Shown piece after piece: positions 15,967 through 22,410 of a stretch of DNA of 22,536 bases. The DNA comes from an uncultured Verrucomicrobiota bacterium (lineage in GTDB: Bacteria > Verrucomicrobiota > Kiritimatiellia > RFP12 > UBA1067), in the NCBI GenBank assembly GCA_946615275.1, contig CAMOHV010000002.1:1-22536 (forward strand). The letters run 5' to 3'. The notes beneath the pieces are model-generated. The model was given only the letters and a program-made list of their open reading frames with translations. It had not been told where the DNA came from and ran no database searches. The translations under genes were made by a program, and so were the position numbers. Numbering within the stretch: the stretch's first letter is position 1; each line of letters begins with the position of its first letter.

Positions 15967-18117
15967 ATGAAACACCCGTTAAAATTCCTTGCAATCGCCC
16001 TTGCAATTCTCAATTCTCAATTCTCCATTCTCAATTCCTCCGCCGCCGTCCCCCTCGAATGGACCGCGCGCCCCGGCGAGATCGCGCCCGCGCAGTTCAC
16101 ACGCCACCACGGCGAGACGCTGGAGCTCCGCTGCCGCTTCGCCGGATTCGGCGAGCGGCCGTTCTCCCAGGGCGCGGACATCCGCCTCTGGTACCAGACG
16201 AACGGAATGCCGGCCTCCGCCTGGTGGAGCGTCCCCGCCCAGGCGTCGTCGAACACGCTCTCCGCCGTCTTCGCGCCGGAGTGCGATCCCGGGGCCGACC
16301 AGGTCAAGCTCTTCTTCGGCGCGCCCTCCAACGTCTACGCCTCCGCCGTCCTGCGGCTGCGGCCGTCCCCCGGCGCCGCGCCCAACGTGCTGCCGCCCCC
16401 GGAGGGGTTCGCCGAGGCCGACCCCGTCTTCGCCGCTTGGCTCGCGACAGACCCATTCTCCGGCCTCTTGGATGCTGCCACCGTTGCCGGCATGGGGTAT
16501 GTCAAGACGAACGAGCAGGCCGTGCTGGGGCCAGTGCGCAGGATTCCGATCTCAAGCCATCAGATGGACGAGCCCGAGAACTGGCTGGAGGCGTGGAACC
16601 TCGACTGGGTGAGGCTGGTGACGGGGTGGACGGATGAGTTCTGGTTCCGCAGCAGATGGGGAGGGGCTTTGGATAGCCTTGAATACAACGACGTGGTGCG
16701 CTGGGGTGAGGTGACGAGCCATGTCGGCAGCGTGACCGGCGATCTCGCGCCGCGCTCTTACGTGGACAGCAAGCAGTATCGGTTCCTCCAGTACTTCGTG
16801 GTGACGAACGTGCTGCTTGCGCCGATAGACACCATAGAGGACAGCGACGAGCAGTCCTTCGGCGGCATGGCGTTCGGCTACTACATGAGCAATTCAGTTT
16901 ACTTCGTGGACGGCGAGGTGCCGACGTTGAAGTTCTTCCCGCCCACGAGGCGGTCCGCCTACTGGGGGAACAATGTCACCGCCGTGGAGATCGGCGATCC
17001 GCTCCAGGTGCTGCGCACCTACAACTTCCAGGCCGACGGCACGCTCGCCGTGCGCAACCCGTCCTGCATACGGTTCATGGACACGCTGGAGCCAGACAGC
17101 GGCTACGACACTGGGCGCTCGTTTTCGCTCCAGGACTACATCGACATGTTCAACCCGTCGTTTGTTGGCGGCATCCTCCGCCAGTACCAGACCAACCACG
17201 CCGACTATGTTGTGGGTTCGATTTCCGCTGATTTCGTCAATGTCGGCGCGGTGTTTTCCGCCACCCCCTCCGGCGTCGCCGCATCGCAGCTGAACGTTTC
17301 CGGCGGCATGAACGTCTCCGGCGGCATGAACGTCTCCGGCGGCGTCTCGGTGCCGTCGTTCGACGACATAAAGGCCAATGGCTCTGGGCTCATGCAGACG
17401 GTCGGCGTCCTTTGCCAGCAGACGATCGCGCCGGCGCTCGTCCTCTCCAACGTGGTGGTGCGCGGCCGCGCCACGTTCGACATGTCGGAGCTCCCGCCGC
17501 GGAAGATAGACATCCACGTGGACGACCAGCAGATGAGGTCATTCAAGGTGGCGTTGGAGAACCGCTGTGGATATCTGTGGGACGCCGCCAAGATGGACGC
17601 CACTTCGTTCAGCCGGTCCTCGCAGACATGGACTGGCGTGAAGACGAACCTCGTCGTCGATCTGCCACTCCCAGGCGGGCACAGGTACGAGGAGGGCGGC
17701 GTCACCAACACTGTCCTGGAATACCTCGACACCACGCTGACCTTCTACCTCACCACCGTGGCGCACGACGTCCGCCTCGACATAGGCTCGCTCAACTTCA
17801 CCAATATAGGCGACGGGGACGGCGTGTGGGAGACGGTGTATTCCGACGTAGAGCCGGACGTGCGCGTGGTGCCGGTGTACCGCGAGACCACCACCACCAC
17901 GTACAACTACGTCTACGACGAGGACGCCGCCCAGTGGGTGTACGACTACGACAACCCCGTGACGACCACGACGGGCTGGTACGATGAGTACAGCATGGAC
18001 ATGGCGTGGATGATCTCCGCCGGGACGTGCAAGGAGTTCGTTTTCCGCCAGGTGGGCGCGAAGTCCATGCAGGTGTACGTGCGAACGGTCTACAAGACAT
18101 CACCGGCTTCAGAATGA
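15967..18117 (+). CDS. BppU-like tail-associated protein with a Sec signal peptide
   Basis: 716 aa. The start MKHPLKFLAIALAILNSQFS continues to SSAAV (residues 24-28), a typical positively charged, hydrophobic signal peptide with predicted cleavage after the Ala at 26 or 27. The next ~100 residues (ETLELRCRFAGFGERPF, ADIRLWYQTNGM, AWWSVPAQASSN, DPGADQVKLFFGAPSN) match an N-terminal domain I recall from baseplate upper protein (BppU)-like proteins. After that come a possible shaft and beta-rich modules, three hexapeptide repeats NVSGG(M/V) at about 443-460, and a Thr/Tyr-rich region near the C-terminus (YRETTTTTYNYVYDEDAAQW). The hydrophobic core of the signal peptide is encoded by a heptanucleotide repeat. 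A good SD, AAGGAGCG, overlaps the preceding stop. A tail protein would not normally need export, which is the anomaly here. Confidence 0.72.
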   Translation: MKHPLKFLAIALAILNSQFSILNSSAAVPLEWTARPGEIAPAQFTRHHGETLELRCRFAGFGERPFSQGADIRLWYQTNGMPASAWWSVPAQASSNTLSAVFAPECDPGADQVKLFFGAPSNVYASAVLRLRPSPGAAPNVLPPPEGFAEADPVFAAWLATDPFSGLLDAATVAGMGYVKTNEQAVLGPVRRIPISSHQMDEPENWLEAWNLDWVRLVTGWTDEFWFRSRWGGALDSLEYNDVVRWGEVTSHVGSVTGDLAPRSYVDSKQYRFLQYFVVTNVLLAPIDTIEDSDEQSFGGMAFGYYMSNSVYFVDGEVPTLKFFPPTRRSAYWGNNVTAVEIGDPLQVLRTYNFQADGTLAVRNPSCIRFMDTLEPDSGYDTGRSFSLQDYIDMFNPSFVGGILRQYQTNHADYVVGSISADFVNVGAVFSATPSGVAASQLNVSGGMNVSGGMNVSGGVSVPSFDDIKANGSGLMQTVGVLCQQTIAPALVLSNVVVRGRATFDMSELPPRKIDIHVDDQQMRSFKVALENRCGYLWDAAKMDATSFSRSSQTWTGVKTNLVVDLPLPGGHRYEEGGVTNTVLEYLDTTLTFYLTTVAHDVRLDIGSLNFTNIGDGDGVWETVYSDVEPDVRVVPVYRETTTTTYNYVYDEDAAQWVYDYDNPVTTTTGWYDEYSMDMAWMISAGTCKEFVFRQVGAKSMQVYVRTVYKTSPASE
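16004..16038 (+). repeat. Tandem heptanucleotide repeat encoding the signal-peptide core
   Basis: CAATTCT occurs three times in a row (16004-16010, 16011-16017, 16018-16024), then CCATTCT (16025-16031) and CAATTCC (16032-16038). Being 7 nt long, each unit shifts frame, so three units encode seven residues (ILNSQFS). Gain or loss of one unit would frameshift the gene very near its start, the hallmark of a phase-variable contingency locus, though the tract is short and only partly perfect. Confidence 0.88.
17293..17346 (+). repeat. Three tandem 18-nt units coding NVSGG(M/V)
   Basis: Units at 17293-17310, 17311-17328 and 17329-17346 differ only in a few bases and encode NVSGGM, NVSGGM, NVSGGV. 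The repeat lies mid-protein between a variable region and a conserved-looking C-terminal half, as expected for a spacer in a trimeric or beta-roll tail protein. Confidence 0.9.
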
Positions 18118-18128
18118 AAGGAATACAA

Positions 18129-19145
18129 ATGAAAAACATCATCGTCATATCGTTTCTGGCCGCAAGCATGGGCGCCTTCGGGTGGTCCCACAGGGTGCCG
18201 GGCCTGACGCCCCAGGACGAGGCCGTGGCCGGCGCCCTTGACGCCGGGCTTTCGCAGTCCGCCTATCTCCAGATGGGGTATGGTGGAAACGCCGCCGACA
18301 TGCTCGACGCCGCCTTCGAGGCGCGCGCGGAGTGCTGGCACGAATCGGCCGCCGTGATCCGGTCCGTCTCAAAGGGCGACATCCGCAATGTGCCGTGCGT
18401 CGACCCCGACGGAGGTGACACCAACTCCTCATACGTCGTGTTCGCCCTGCGGCACAAGGTGGCGATGTTCTCGCCGGACGACACCATCCCTCACTACGGG
18501 AGCATGTTCCTCGCATCCAACGCCTTTGAACGGTTGGTGGAGTCGTGCGAGAACCGATCCCGCAGGCAGATACGCTTCATCGGCGCGACGAACAACCTTG
18601 CGTTCTACCACGCCTTCGACGATTCCGGCGTGTCCTACAGCTTCTGGCCTCTCGGTGTGGCCGTCCACGAGCCGGACGGCTACGCCGAGGAGGTGGCGCA
18701 CTTTGTGAACTTCCAGCCGCCGCGCGCCCCCGTACCGAGCTACGTGGGGTCGTGGTCGGAGCCGGACTACGCTCGGGTCACGATGTGGCACGAGTTCCTG
18801 GCCGCCCTGCGCGGCGTGAAGGTCCACGCTTTCTCCCTCGGCATCAACTTGAACGAGCCGGATTCGTTCACCAACTACTACAACACCGTCTCCGCCGATC
18901 TCGATGGATGGAGCGCCGTGACTACCAACACGACCGTGTACACGACCTTCGACGAAAACGACGTGGAGATATACGTCACCAACACGACGTATTCCGCCGC
19001 AAGCCCCGTTTCCCTCAACTCCTACATCCTCCTGAAGGCGTACCGCGAAGCCGTCGGCAAGGAGGACACGCCGGCGGACGACGCGGCGTACGACAGGTTC
19101 CGCAGGATGTGCCGGAATCCGAAGATCGCGAGGATGGTGCTATGA
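18129..19145 (+). CDS. Exported protein of unknown function in the tail operon
   Basis: 338 aa, not recognised. It starts MKNIIVISFLAASMGAFGWS, a clear Sec signal peptide with likely cleavage near the AFG/W position. The mature part is mixed alpha/beta with hydrophobic aromatic segments (SYVVFALRHKVAMFSP, SYSFWPLGVAVHEPDGYAEE, YVGSWSEPDYARVTMWHEFL) and Thr/Asn-rich stretches (VTTNTTVYTTF, IYVTNTTYSAA). No catalytic signature is evident. The SD AAAGGA sits in the four-base overlap area after the upstream stop; an alternative ATG at 18114 (MKGIQ) in the same frame overlaps that stop and would only lengthen the N-terminus. The stop overlaps the next start (ATGA). A periplasmic or surface-exposed role in lysogeny, or association with the BppU-like neighbour, is possible but unproven. 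Confidence 0.78.
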   Translation: MKNIIVISFLAASMGAFGWSHRVPGLTPQDEAVAGALDAGLSQSAYLQMGYGGNAADMLDAAFEARAECWHESAAVIRSVSKGDIRNVPCVDPDGGDTNSSYVVFALRHKVAMFSPDDTIPHYGSMFLASNAFERLVESCENRSRRQIRFIGATNNLAFYHAFDDSGVSYSFWPLGVAVHEPDGYAEEVAHFVNFQPPRAPVPSYVGSWSEPDYARVTMWHEFLAALRGVKVHAFSLGINLNEPDSFTNYYNTVSADLDGWSAVTTNTTVYTTFDENDVEIYVTNTTYSAASPVSLNSYILLKAYREAVGKEDTPADDAAYDRFRRMCRNPKIARMVL

Positions 19146-19498
19146 CGAAGCCGAAGGACGCAGGACCGAACTTCGGGGACGCTCTTGCGGCGGCCATTGC
19201 GGCGGCCGGCGCGTCCAGCAAGTCGGAGGTCTCGGCGGGCAGGAATATCTGCGAGACCGATCGGCTGGTGGCCGGACGCGCCGAATTCCCGGTCGTTCCA
19301 CCGGACGTGGTGGACGAATTCAACCGCCGGACGATGGAACTGCCGCCTGTCGTCCAGAGTCGAGCCCGCTATGAATTATTGGCGGCGTTCTGGCATCTTG
19401 GAGAGTTCAAGCGCCGCCTGGAGAAGGCGATCGCCAGATTCCGAAGGCTTGGTTGTATGGCAAAGAAAGACAAGGGGTGCTGGAATGCCTGCTCGTGA
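19142..19498 (+). CDS. Small phage protein of unknown function
   Basis: 118 aa, unrecognised. It starts at an ATGA overlap with the preceding gene. The N-terminal ~50 residues are Ala/Ser-rich (FGDALAAAIAAAGASS); a central helix-rich part (PPDVVDEFNRRTMELPPVVQSRARYELLAAFWHLGEFKRRLEKAIARFRR) is amphipathic and strongly basic toward its end; the final residues are Lys/Cys-rich (MAKKDKGCWNACS). The arrangement could suit a nucleic-acid-binding or adaptor role, and a partner for the very basic protein overlapping it by 14 bases, but no family was identified. Confidence 0.7.
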   Translation: MTKPKDAGPNFGDALAAAIAAAGASSKSEVSAGRNICETDRLVAGRAEFPVVPPDVVDEFNRRTMELPPVVQSRARYELLAAFWHLGEFKRRLEKAIARFRRLGCMAKKDKGCWNACS

Positions 19499-20261
19499 CC
19501 CGGAAAAACGTCGCGCCACGGCGCGTAAGTGGCGCGCATCGAACCCCGACAAGATACGCGCCGCCCATCGTCGCGCCTACGAACGGCAGAAGGCGCGGAT
19601 GGCGGTTGACCCCGAATACCGCGCGAAGATCATGGAGCAGCGCCGCCGCGCCGCCGATAGACGCAACGCGAAGCTGAGGGCGTCGGCGCGGAACTATGAC
19701 GAGGCCCACCGTAAGCTCCTCGCCCGTAAAAAGAAGTGGCGCGACGGGAACCGCGCCAGGATGCACGAGTACGAAGCCCGCGCAAGGAGTAAGGTCAAGG
19801 TGCGGATGGCGATCGATCCTGAATACCGTGCGAAGATCATGGAGCAGCGCCGCGCCCAGTCAAGGAGGGCGAAAGTCGCGATCAAGGCCGACCCCGAAAG
19901 GTGCAGCGTCTACCTCGCTCGCGACAACGCCCGGCACAAGGCCCGCCGGGCCGCCGATTCCAATGTCCGGGCGAAAGAGGCGGCGGCGGCGCGGCGGAAG
20001 CATGCCAAGTATATAACCAGGATGATGGTGGACGCGGGGTTTTACGCCGCATTCCGCGCCGCCGCCCGCAAGCGCTACGCCAAAAGGACAGTGCTGGCCG
20101 GCAAGGCCTACTGGCCGCACTTCGGCCTCCGCAGGCCTGATTGGTCCGTTCTAGGGCAGGCAGTCGTGGATACGCGGTCGCCGTTTTTGATCGACAACAT
20201 GACCGTCGCGCAGAGGGCCTGGCTTCAGGACATCCGCCGGGAGATGAGGGGGGGGGCGTGA
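19485..20261 (+). CDS. Very basic Arg/Lys/Ala-rich protein with internal duplication, possible DNA-binding protein
   Basis: 258 aa. Residues 1 to about 215 are extremely rich in Arg, Lys and Ala, with modules such as PEKRRATARKWRASNPDKIRA and two near-identical 17-residue blocks RMA(V/I)DPEYRAKIMEQRR (38-54 and 107-123), 69 residues apart. Such charge and repeat structure suits nucleic-acid binding, and resembles the basic N-terminal repeat regions found ahead of HNH domains in some phage endonucleases. No HNH or other nuclease motif is present in the C-terminus (YWPHFGLRRPDWSVLGQAVVDTRSPFLIDNMTVAQRAWLQDIRREMRGG), which instead looks like a compact helical domain. The gene overlaps its upstream neighbour by 14 bases and begins at 19485 after CAAGGGG. 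It ends in a G9 tract, followed by the gene-free boundary. Function is inferred. Confidence 0.75.
   Translation: MPARDPEKRRATARKWRASNPDKIRAAHRRAYERQKARMAVDPEYRAKIMEQRRRAADRRNAKLRASARNYDEAHRKLLARKKKWRDGNRARMHEYEARARSKVKVRMAIDPEYRAKIMEQRRAQSRRAKVAIKADPERCSVYLARDNARHKARRAADSNVRAKEAAAARRKHAKYITRMMVDAGFYAAFRAAARKRYAKRTVLAGKAYWPHFGLRRPDWSVLGQAVVDTRSPFLIDNMTVAQRAWLQDIRREMRGGA
19596..19853 (+). repeat. Internal duplication in the basic protein gene (51-nt blocks 207 nt apart)
   Basis: The 51-nt block at 19596-19646 recurs at 19803-19853 with 5 differences, mostly third-position changes (both encode RMA(V/I)DPEYRAKIMEQRR). It is a divergent tandem duplication with a period of 69 codons, kept in frame. 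Preservation of protein sequence with silent changes suggests selection on the repeated module. Confidence 0.85.
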
Positions 20262-20278
20262 AATAGAGGCGATTTCAT

Positions 20279-20302
20279 ACCACGGCCCGCTTGCCGTGTG
20301 GT
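20279..20302 (+). terminator. Hairpin after the phage operon (no T-run)
   Basis: ACCACGGC (20279-20286) can pair with GCCGT (20293-20297) and GGT (20300-20302), leaving a six-base loop and a two-base bulge. It lies 18 bases after the last phage stop codon. A T-run is missing, so it is at best a Rho-type or processing structure. Confidence 0.3.
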
Positions 20303-20418
20303 TAGGCCTGGTCAAATGCACAAACAAACAATCAGTCCACACTCGTCTGGTCGTCTTGTGGCCGTTCCCGCATTTGAGATTCAAAGAGCATTCCCTGGCT
20401 TGGAGAGAGTTAGGCCGA

Positions 20419-20435
20419 AACAGGGTACACCTGTT
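20419..20435 (+). other. Short inverted repeat (6-bp stem)
   Basis: AACAGG (20419-20424) pairs with CCTGTT (20430-20435) over a five-base loop. It stands just before the possible terminator and may form part of the same structured end. Confidence 0.4.
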
Positions 20436-20445
20436 CCCGAGGCGG

Positions 20446-20465
20446 ACCGCCTGCGGAGGTTTTTT
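20446..20465 (+). terminator. Possible intrinsic terminator of the phage late operon
   Basis: ACCGCC (20446-20451) pairs with GGAGGT (20455-20460) around a three-base loop, with one G/A mismatch, and is followed by a T-run at 20460-20465. Its + orientation fits the phage operon. The stem is short, and part of the T-run is used in pairing, so the call is tentative. Confidence 0.38.
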
Positions 20466-20606
20466 CCCAACTTGACTAGAATCGCGATCTTGGGCGGCTG
20501 GATTTTCCCACCTTTCAACCGCTCTCAAACCGTCCTCAAAATCCGTTCAAAGTCCTTGCAAATCCAGCCTCCGTCCCGACTATTCCCGCCTCATTCCCAT
20601 TTCCCA

Positions 20607-20631
20607 AACTAGGCGCGGAATTCCACTAGTT
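20607..20631 (-). terminator. Inverted repeat just downstream of the minus-strand gene
   Basis: AACTAG (20607-20612) pairs with CTAGTT (20626-20631) around a 13-base loop, ending three bases beyond the stop of the minus-strand gene. No clear T-run follows on that strand, so a terminator role is weakly supported. Confidence 0.25.
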
Positions 20632-20634
20632 CCG

Positions 20635-22410
20635 TCAACGATCCACCTGATGCCTCGAGGCCCCCATGCGCTCCTTCGCCTCATGCAAGAAAGAATAGAG
20701 TCTTCGACGGTCGTCTTTGGAGCGAAGGATTCGTACATGGTGTGGTTGACGCGAATCCGAGAAAATAGAATCTCGGCTGTGGTTTCCAAGATCGAATCCC
20801 AGGGCCTCTTTCGTCGCATCGTCCGTCAGTATGCCCAACGACATTATGTTATAGTATATTGTCCAATAAGGATCGCCATTTTGGAGGAACCACTCGCAAC
20901 ATACGAAATCCATACGCTCCACGTCGCACCGTTCCATCATGCCGTTCAGCATCTTAACTTGTTCCTCATCAAGAACGATTCTGTTCCTGACGGTTCGTTC
21001 ATCACCCCATACGGACTTATCGCACATAAGCAGAGTGACCTTCTCGTTCAATATCGGAATCAACTTGGGGTTGAACCAATCTCCGCGATTATAGTCATAC
21101 ACGGCATCAAACGCCTGCTCCAATTCGGAGACCACCGCGCGAAGCGTCTTGCCTGTAAAAGAGAACGAACGTCTCACATCGCCTTTGACTGAATGGTCAA
21201 TATGTAGATTTCCACCTGTATTGCTATTCCGCACCTGTATCTTGTATAAAGCTTTCATCGCATCATGCGCCGTGACATCCTTCAGCTCCATCTCCGGGCA
21301 GACACTCGAAAATACACTCGTGCCCCAGTCCACATAGTGTGAATCTCCTGGCAGGAAATATGTCATCCACCAAAAGTCATCCCCCCTTCTCACCCTTACC
21401 GAGACATCTGGCAATCTCCCGACACTCTTCCACATGTCCAGTAAGGATCCAGCGGGAAGCACGATGTTGTATTTACACGTCCACTTGGCATCGTCAGGGA
21501 CATTGCCGAAGAATCTCACTTCAGGTTTGCAGGCGAAGCTAACGCCATTTGAGATCGCGCATTGCTCGATGCCAGACAGAATTTCATACAGCGTCTTGTC
21601 GCGGAATGCCAATGTCGGCAATTTACAGGCCGCCATTGCCCGGACGTTCTCATTCCACCATAGACGGTCTGGCTCAACGCGGTTTGTCACGGCACCGCCA
21701 TGCGACACCAGCCAATCGCGCCGTTTTCCCACGCGCTCGACCGTGTCGGGGATTCTGTTCGTCAATCGTTCATGAAGCTCGCGAATCCGGTTCTCCAGTT
21801 CCGAACTGCGATACAATGACTTACGCTTTTCCTTTCCCTTGAGTCGTTCTGGCTTTGGCAGCATGGCCAATTCATCTTGAAGCTTCCGTATCTGGCACGG
21901 AATGTCCCGGCGCTCAGCAGCAAGTTCATGCAACACACCGTCCGTCTCGTTGGTACTGCAGTAGAGTCGCTCACCGACAACGCGGTTCATGGTGATCGGC
22001 CCGCCCGGCTGTCCGAGCTCAAACGCGACTTCCGTGACATTGGCAATTGTGTTCAGACTGTCGAACCTATAGTGGCGCCCGATTTTAATATCCTGCACTG
22101 AGTCGTATGTCCGGCACATGCGACATTGGCAACCACTGTTGAGCAGAAAATACTTTCCACGCAATGAATCCGGGCTAAGGATGCAGAACAGAACTGCACG
22201 GCATTTGGCATCCTCTTCAGGCGACAGCCGATCTGGATACATGCGGACGGTCTCGCCTGTGTCAAGCGTCACGCGCTTTTCATATCCCACCGGCGTGGCG
22301 ACCACGGAATTTGTCGGGCCACCGTAGTCGTCAAGCGGCATGTCATCCGCGAGTAGATGCGACTCGCTGATGGCAATGAAAATTGCAAACGGAATCAACC
22401 AGAGTTTCAT
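20635..22410 (-). CDS. Exported host-type protein with two STN-like stretches
   Basis: 591 aa on the minus strand. It begins MKLWLIPFAIFIAISESHLL with cleavage likely before ADD, so the product is exported. A Cys cluster (C94, C96, C99) follows, then a charged helical segment (about 160-220, coiled-coil-like). Two related modules appear: TLAFRDKTLYEILSGIEQCA (266-285 on) and the pair MELKDVTAHDAMKALYKI (374-391) with FSFTGKTLRAVVSELEQAFD (416-435). The pattern beta-strand, D/K-.TL, helix recalls STN or secretin N-type modules, but a real match is not shown. The last ~140 residues are unrecognised. GC content and codon use are clearly lower than in the phage genes. Start at 22410 is fixed by GGAGG at 22416-22420 on the minus strand; a second ATG there is out of frame. 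Likely a chromosomal gene, or at most phage-linked cargo. Confidence 0.78.
   Translation of the reverse strand: MKLWLIPFAIFIAISESHLLADDMPLDDYGGPTNSVVATPVGYEKRVTLDTGETVRMYPDRLSPEEDAKCRAVLFCILSPDSLRGKYFLLNSGCQCRMCRTYDSVQDIKIGRHYRFDSLNTIANVTEVAFELGQPGGPITMNRVVGERLYCSTNETDGVLHELAAERRDIPCQIRKLQDELAMLPKPERLKGKEKRKSLYRSSELENRIRELHERLTNRIPDTVERVGKRRDWLVSHGGAVTNRVEPDRLWWNENVRAMAACKLPTLAFRDKTLYEILSGIEQCAISNGVSFACKPEVRFFGNVPDDAKWTCKYNIVLPAGSLLDMWKSVGRLPDVSVRVRRGDDFWWMTYFLPGDSHYVDWGTSVFSSVCPEMELKDVTAHDAMKALYKIQVRNSNTGGNLHIDHSVKGDVRRSFSFTGKTLRAVVSELEQAFDAVYDYNRGDWFNPKLIPILNEKVTLLMCDKSVWGDERTVRNRIVLDEEQVKMLNGMMERCDVERMDFVCCEWFLQNGDPYWTIYYNIMSLGILTDDATKEALGFDLGNHSRDSIFSDSRQPHHVRILRSKDDRRRLYSFLHEAKERMGASRHQVDR

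Larger units (their letters stand above)
1..20261 (+). mobile_element. Mu-like phage/prophage late operon (partial; left part outside window)
   Basis: All coding sequence from base 23 to 20261 lies on the + strand and follows a phage head-then-tail order: terminase, portal, protease/scaffold, decoration, capsid, connector, tail terminator, tail tube, tape measure, hub, distal tail proteins. Mu-type families (gp28-like terminase, DUF935 portal, gpI protease with nested scaffold, DUF1320) place it among transposable phages. Composition is strongly GC-rich with C/G-ending codons, then drops after 20262 where the coding strand also switches. Neither element end was identified; the right end probably lies within 20262-20634. 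Whether this is an integrated prophage or a free phage contig cannot be decided from the window, but the host-like minus-strand gene at the right favours a prophage. Confidence 0.82.
20262..20634. other. Gene-free boundary between phage operon and minus-strand gene
   Basis: No ORF with phage-like or host-like codon use fits here. The region begins after the basic protein's stop and G9 tract, and contains two hairpins and a possible terminator (20446-20465). It also holds three loosely related C/T-CAAA elements, about 12-13 nt apart, between 20515 and 20565 (CTCTCAAACCGT, CCTCAAAATCCG, GTTCAAAGTCC), and a purine-poor stretch. Base composition falls steadily toward the chromosomal level. It is the most likely place for the right end of the element, but no confirmed terminal sequence was recognised. 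Confidence 0.6.

Noticed and set aside
20301..20415. Two GTTAGGC elements (20301-20307 and 20409-20415) resembling integron attC core sites
   Set aside because: Both are in the same orientation with no matching inverse RYYYAAC partner at the required spacing, and no gene cassette is present.
20298..20612. 104-codon + frame in the boundary
   Set aside because: Codon use matches neither phage nor the host gene; it covers hairpins and a T-run and lacks a proper SD.
20650..22327. Several + strand open frames over the minus-strand exported gene
   Set aside because: Short, overlapping and without ribosome-binding sites; the minus-strand frame of 591 codons has a signal peptide and a strong SD.
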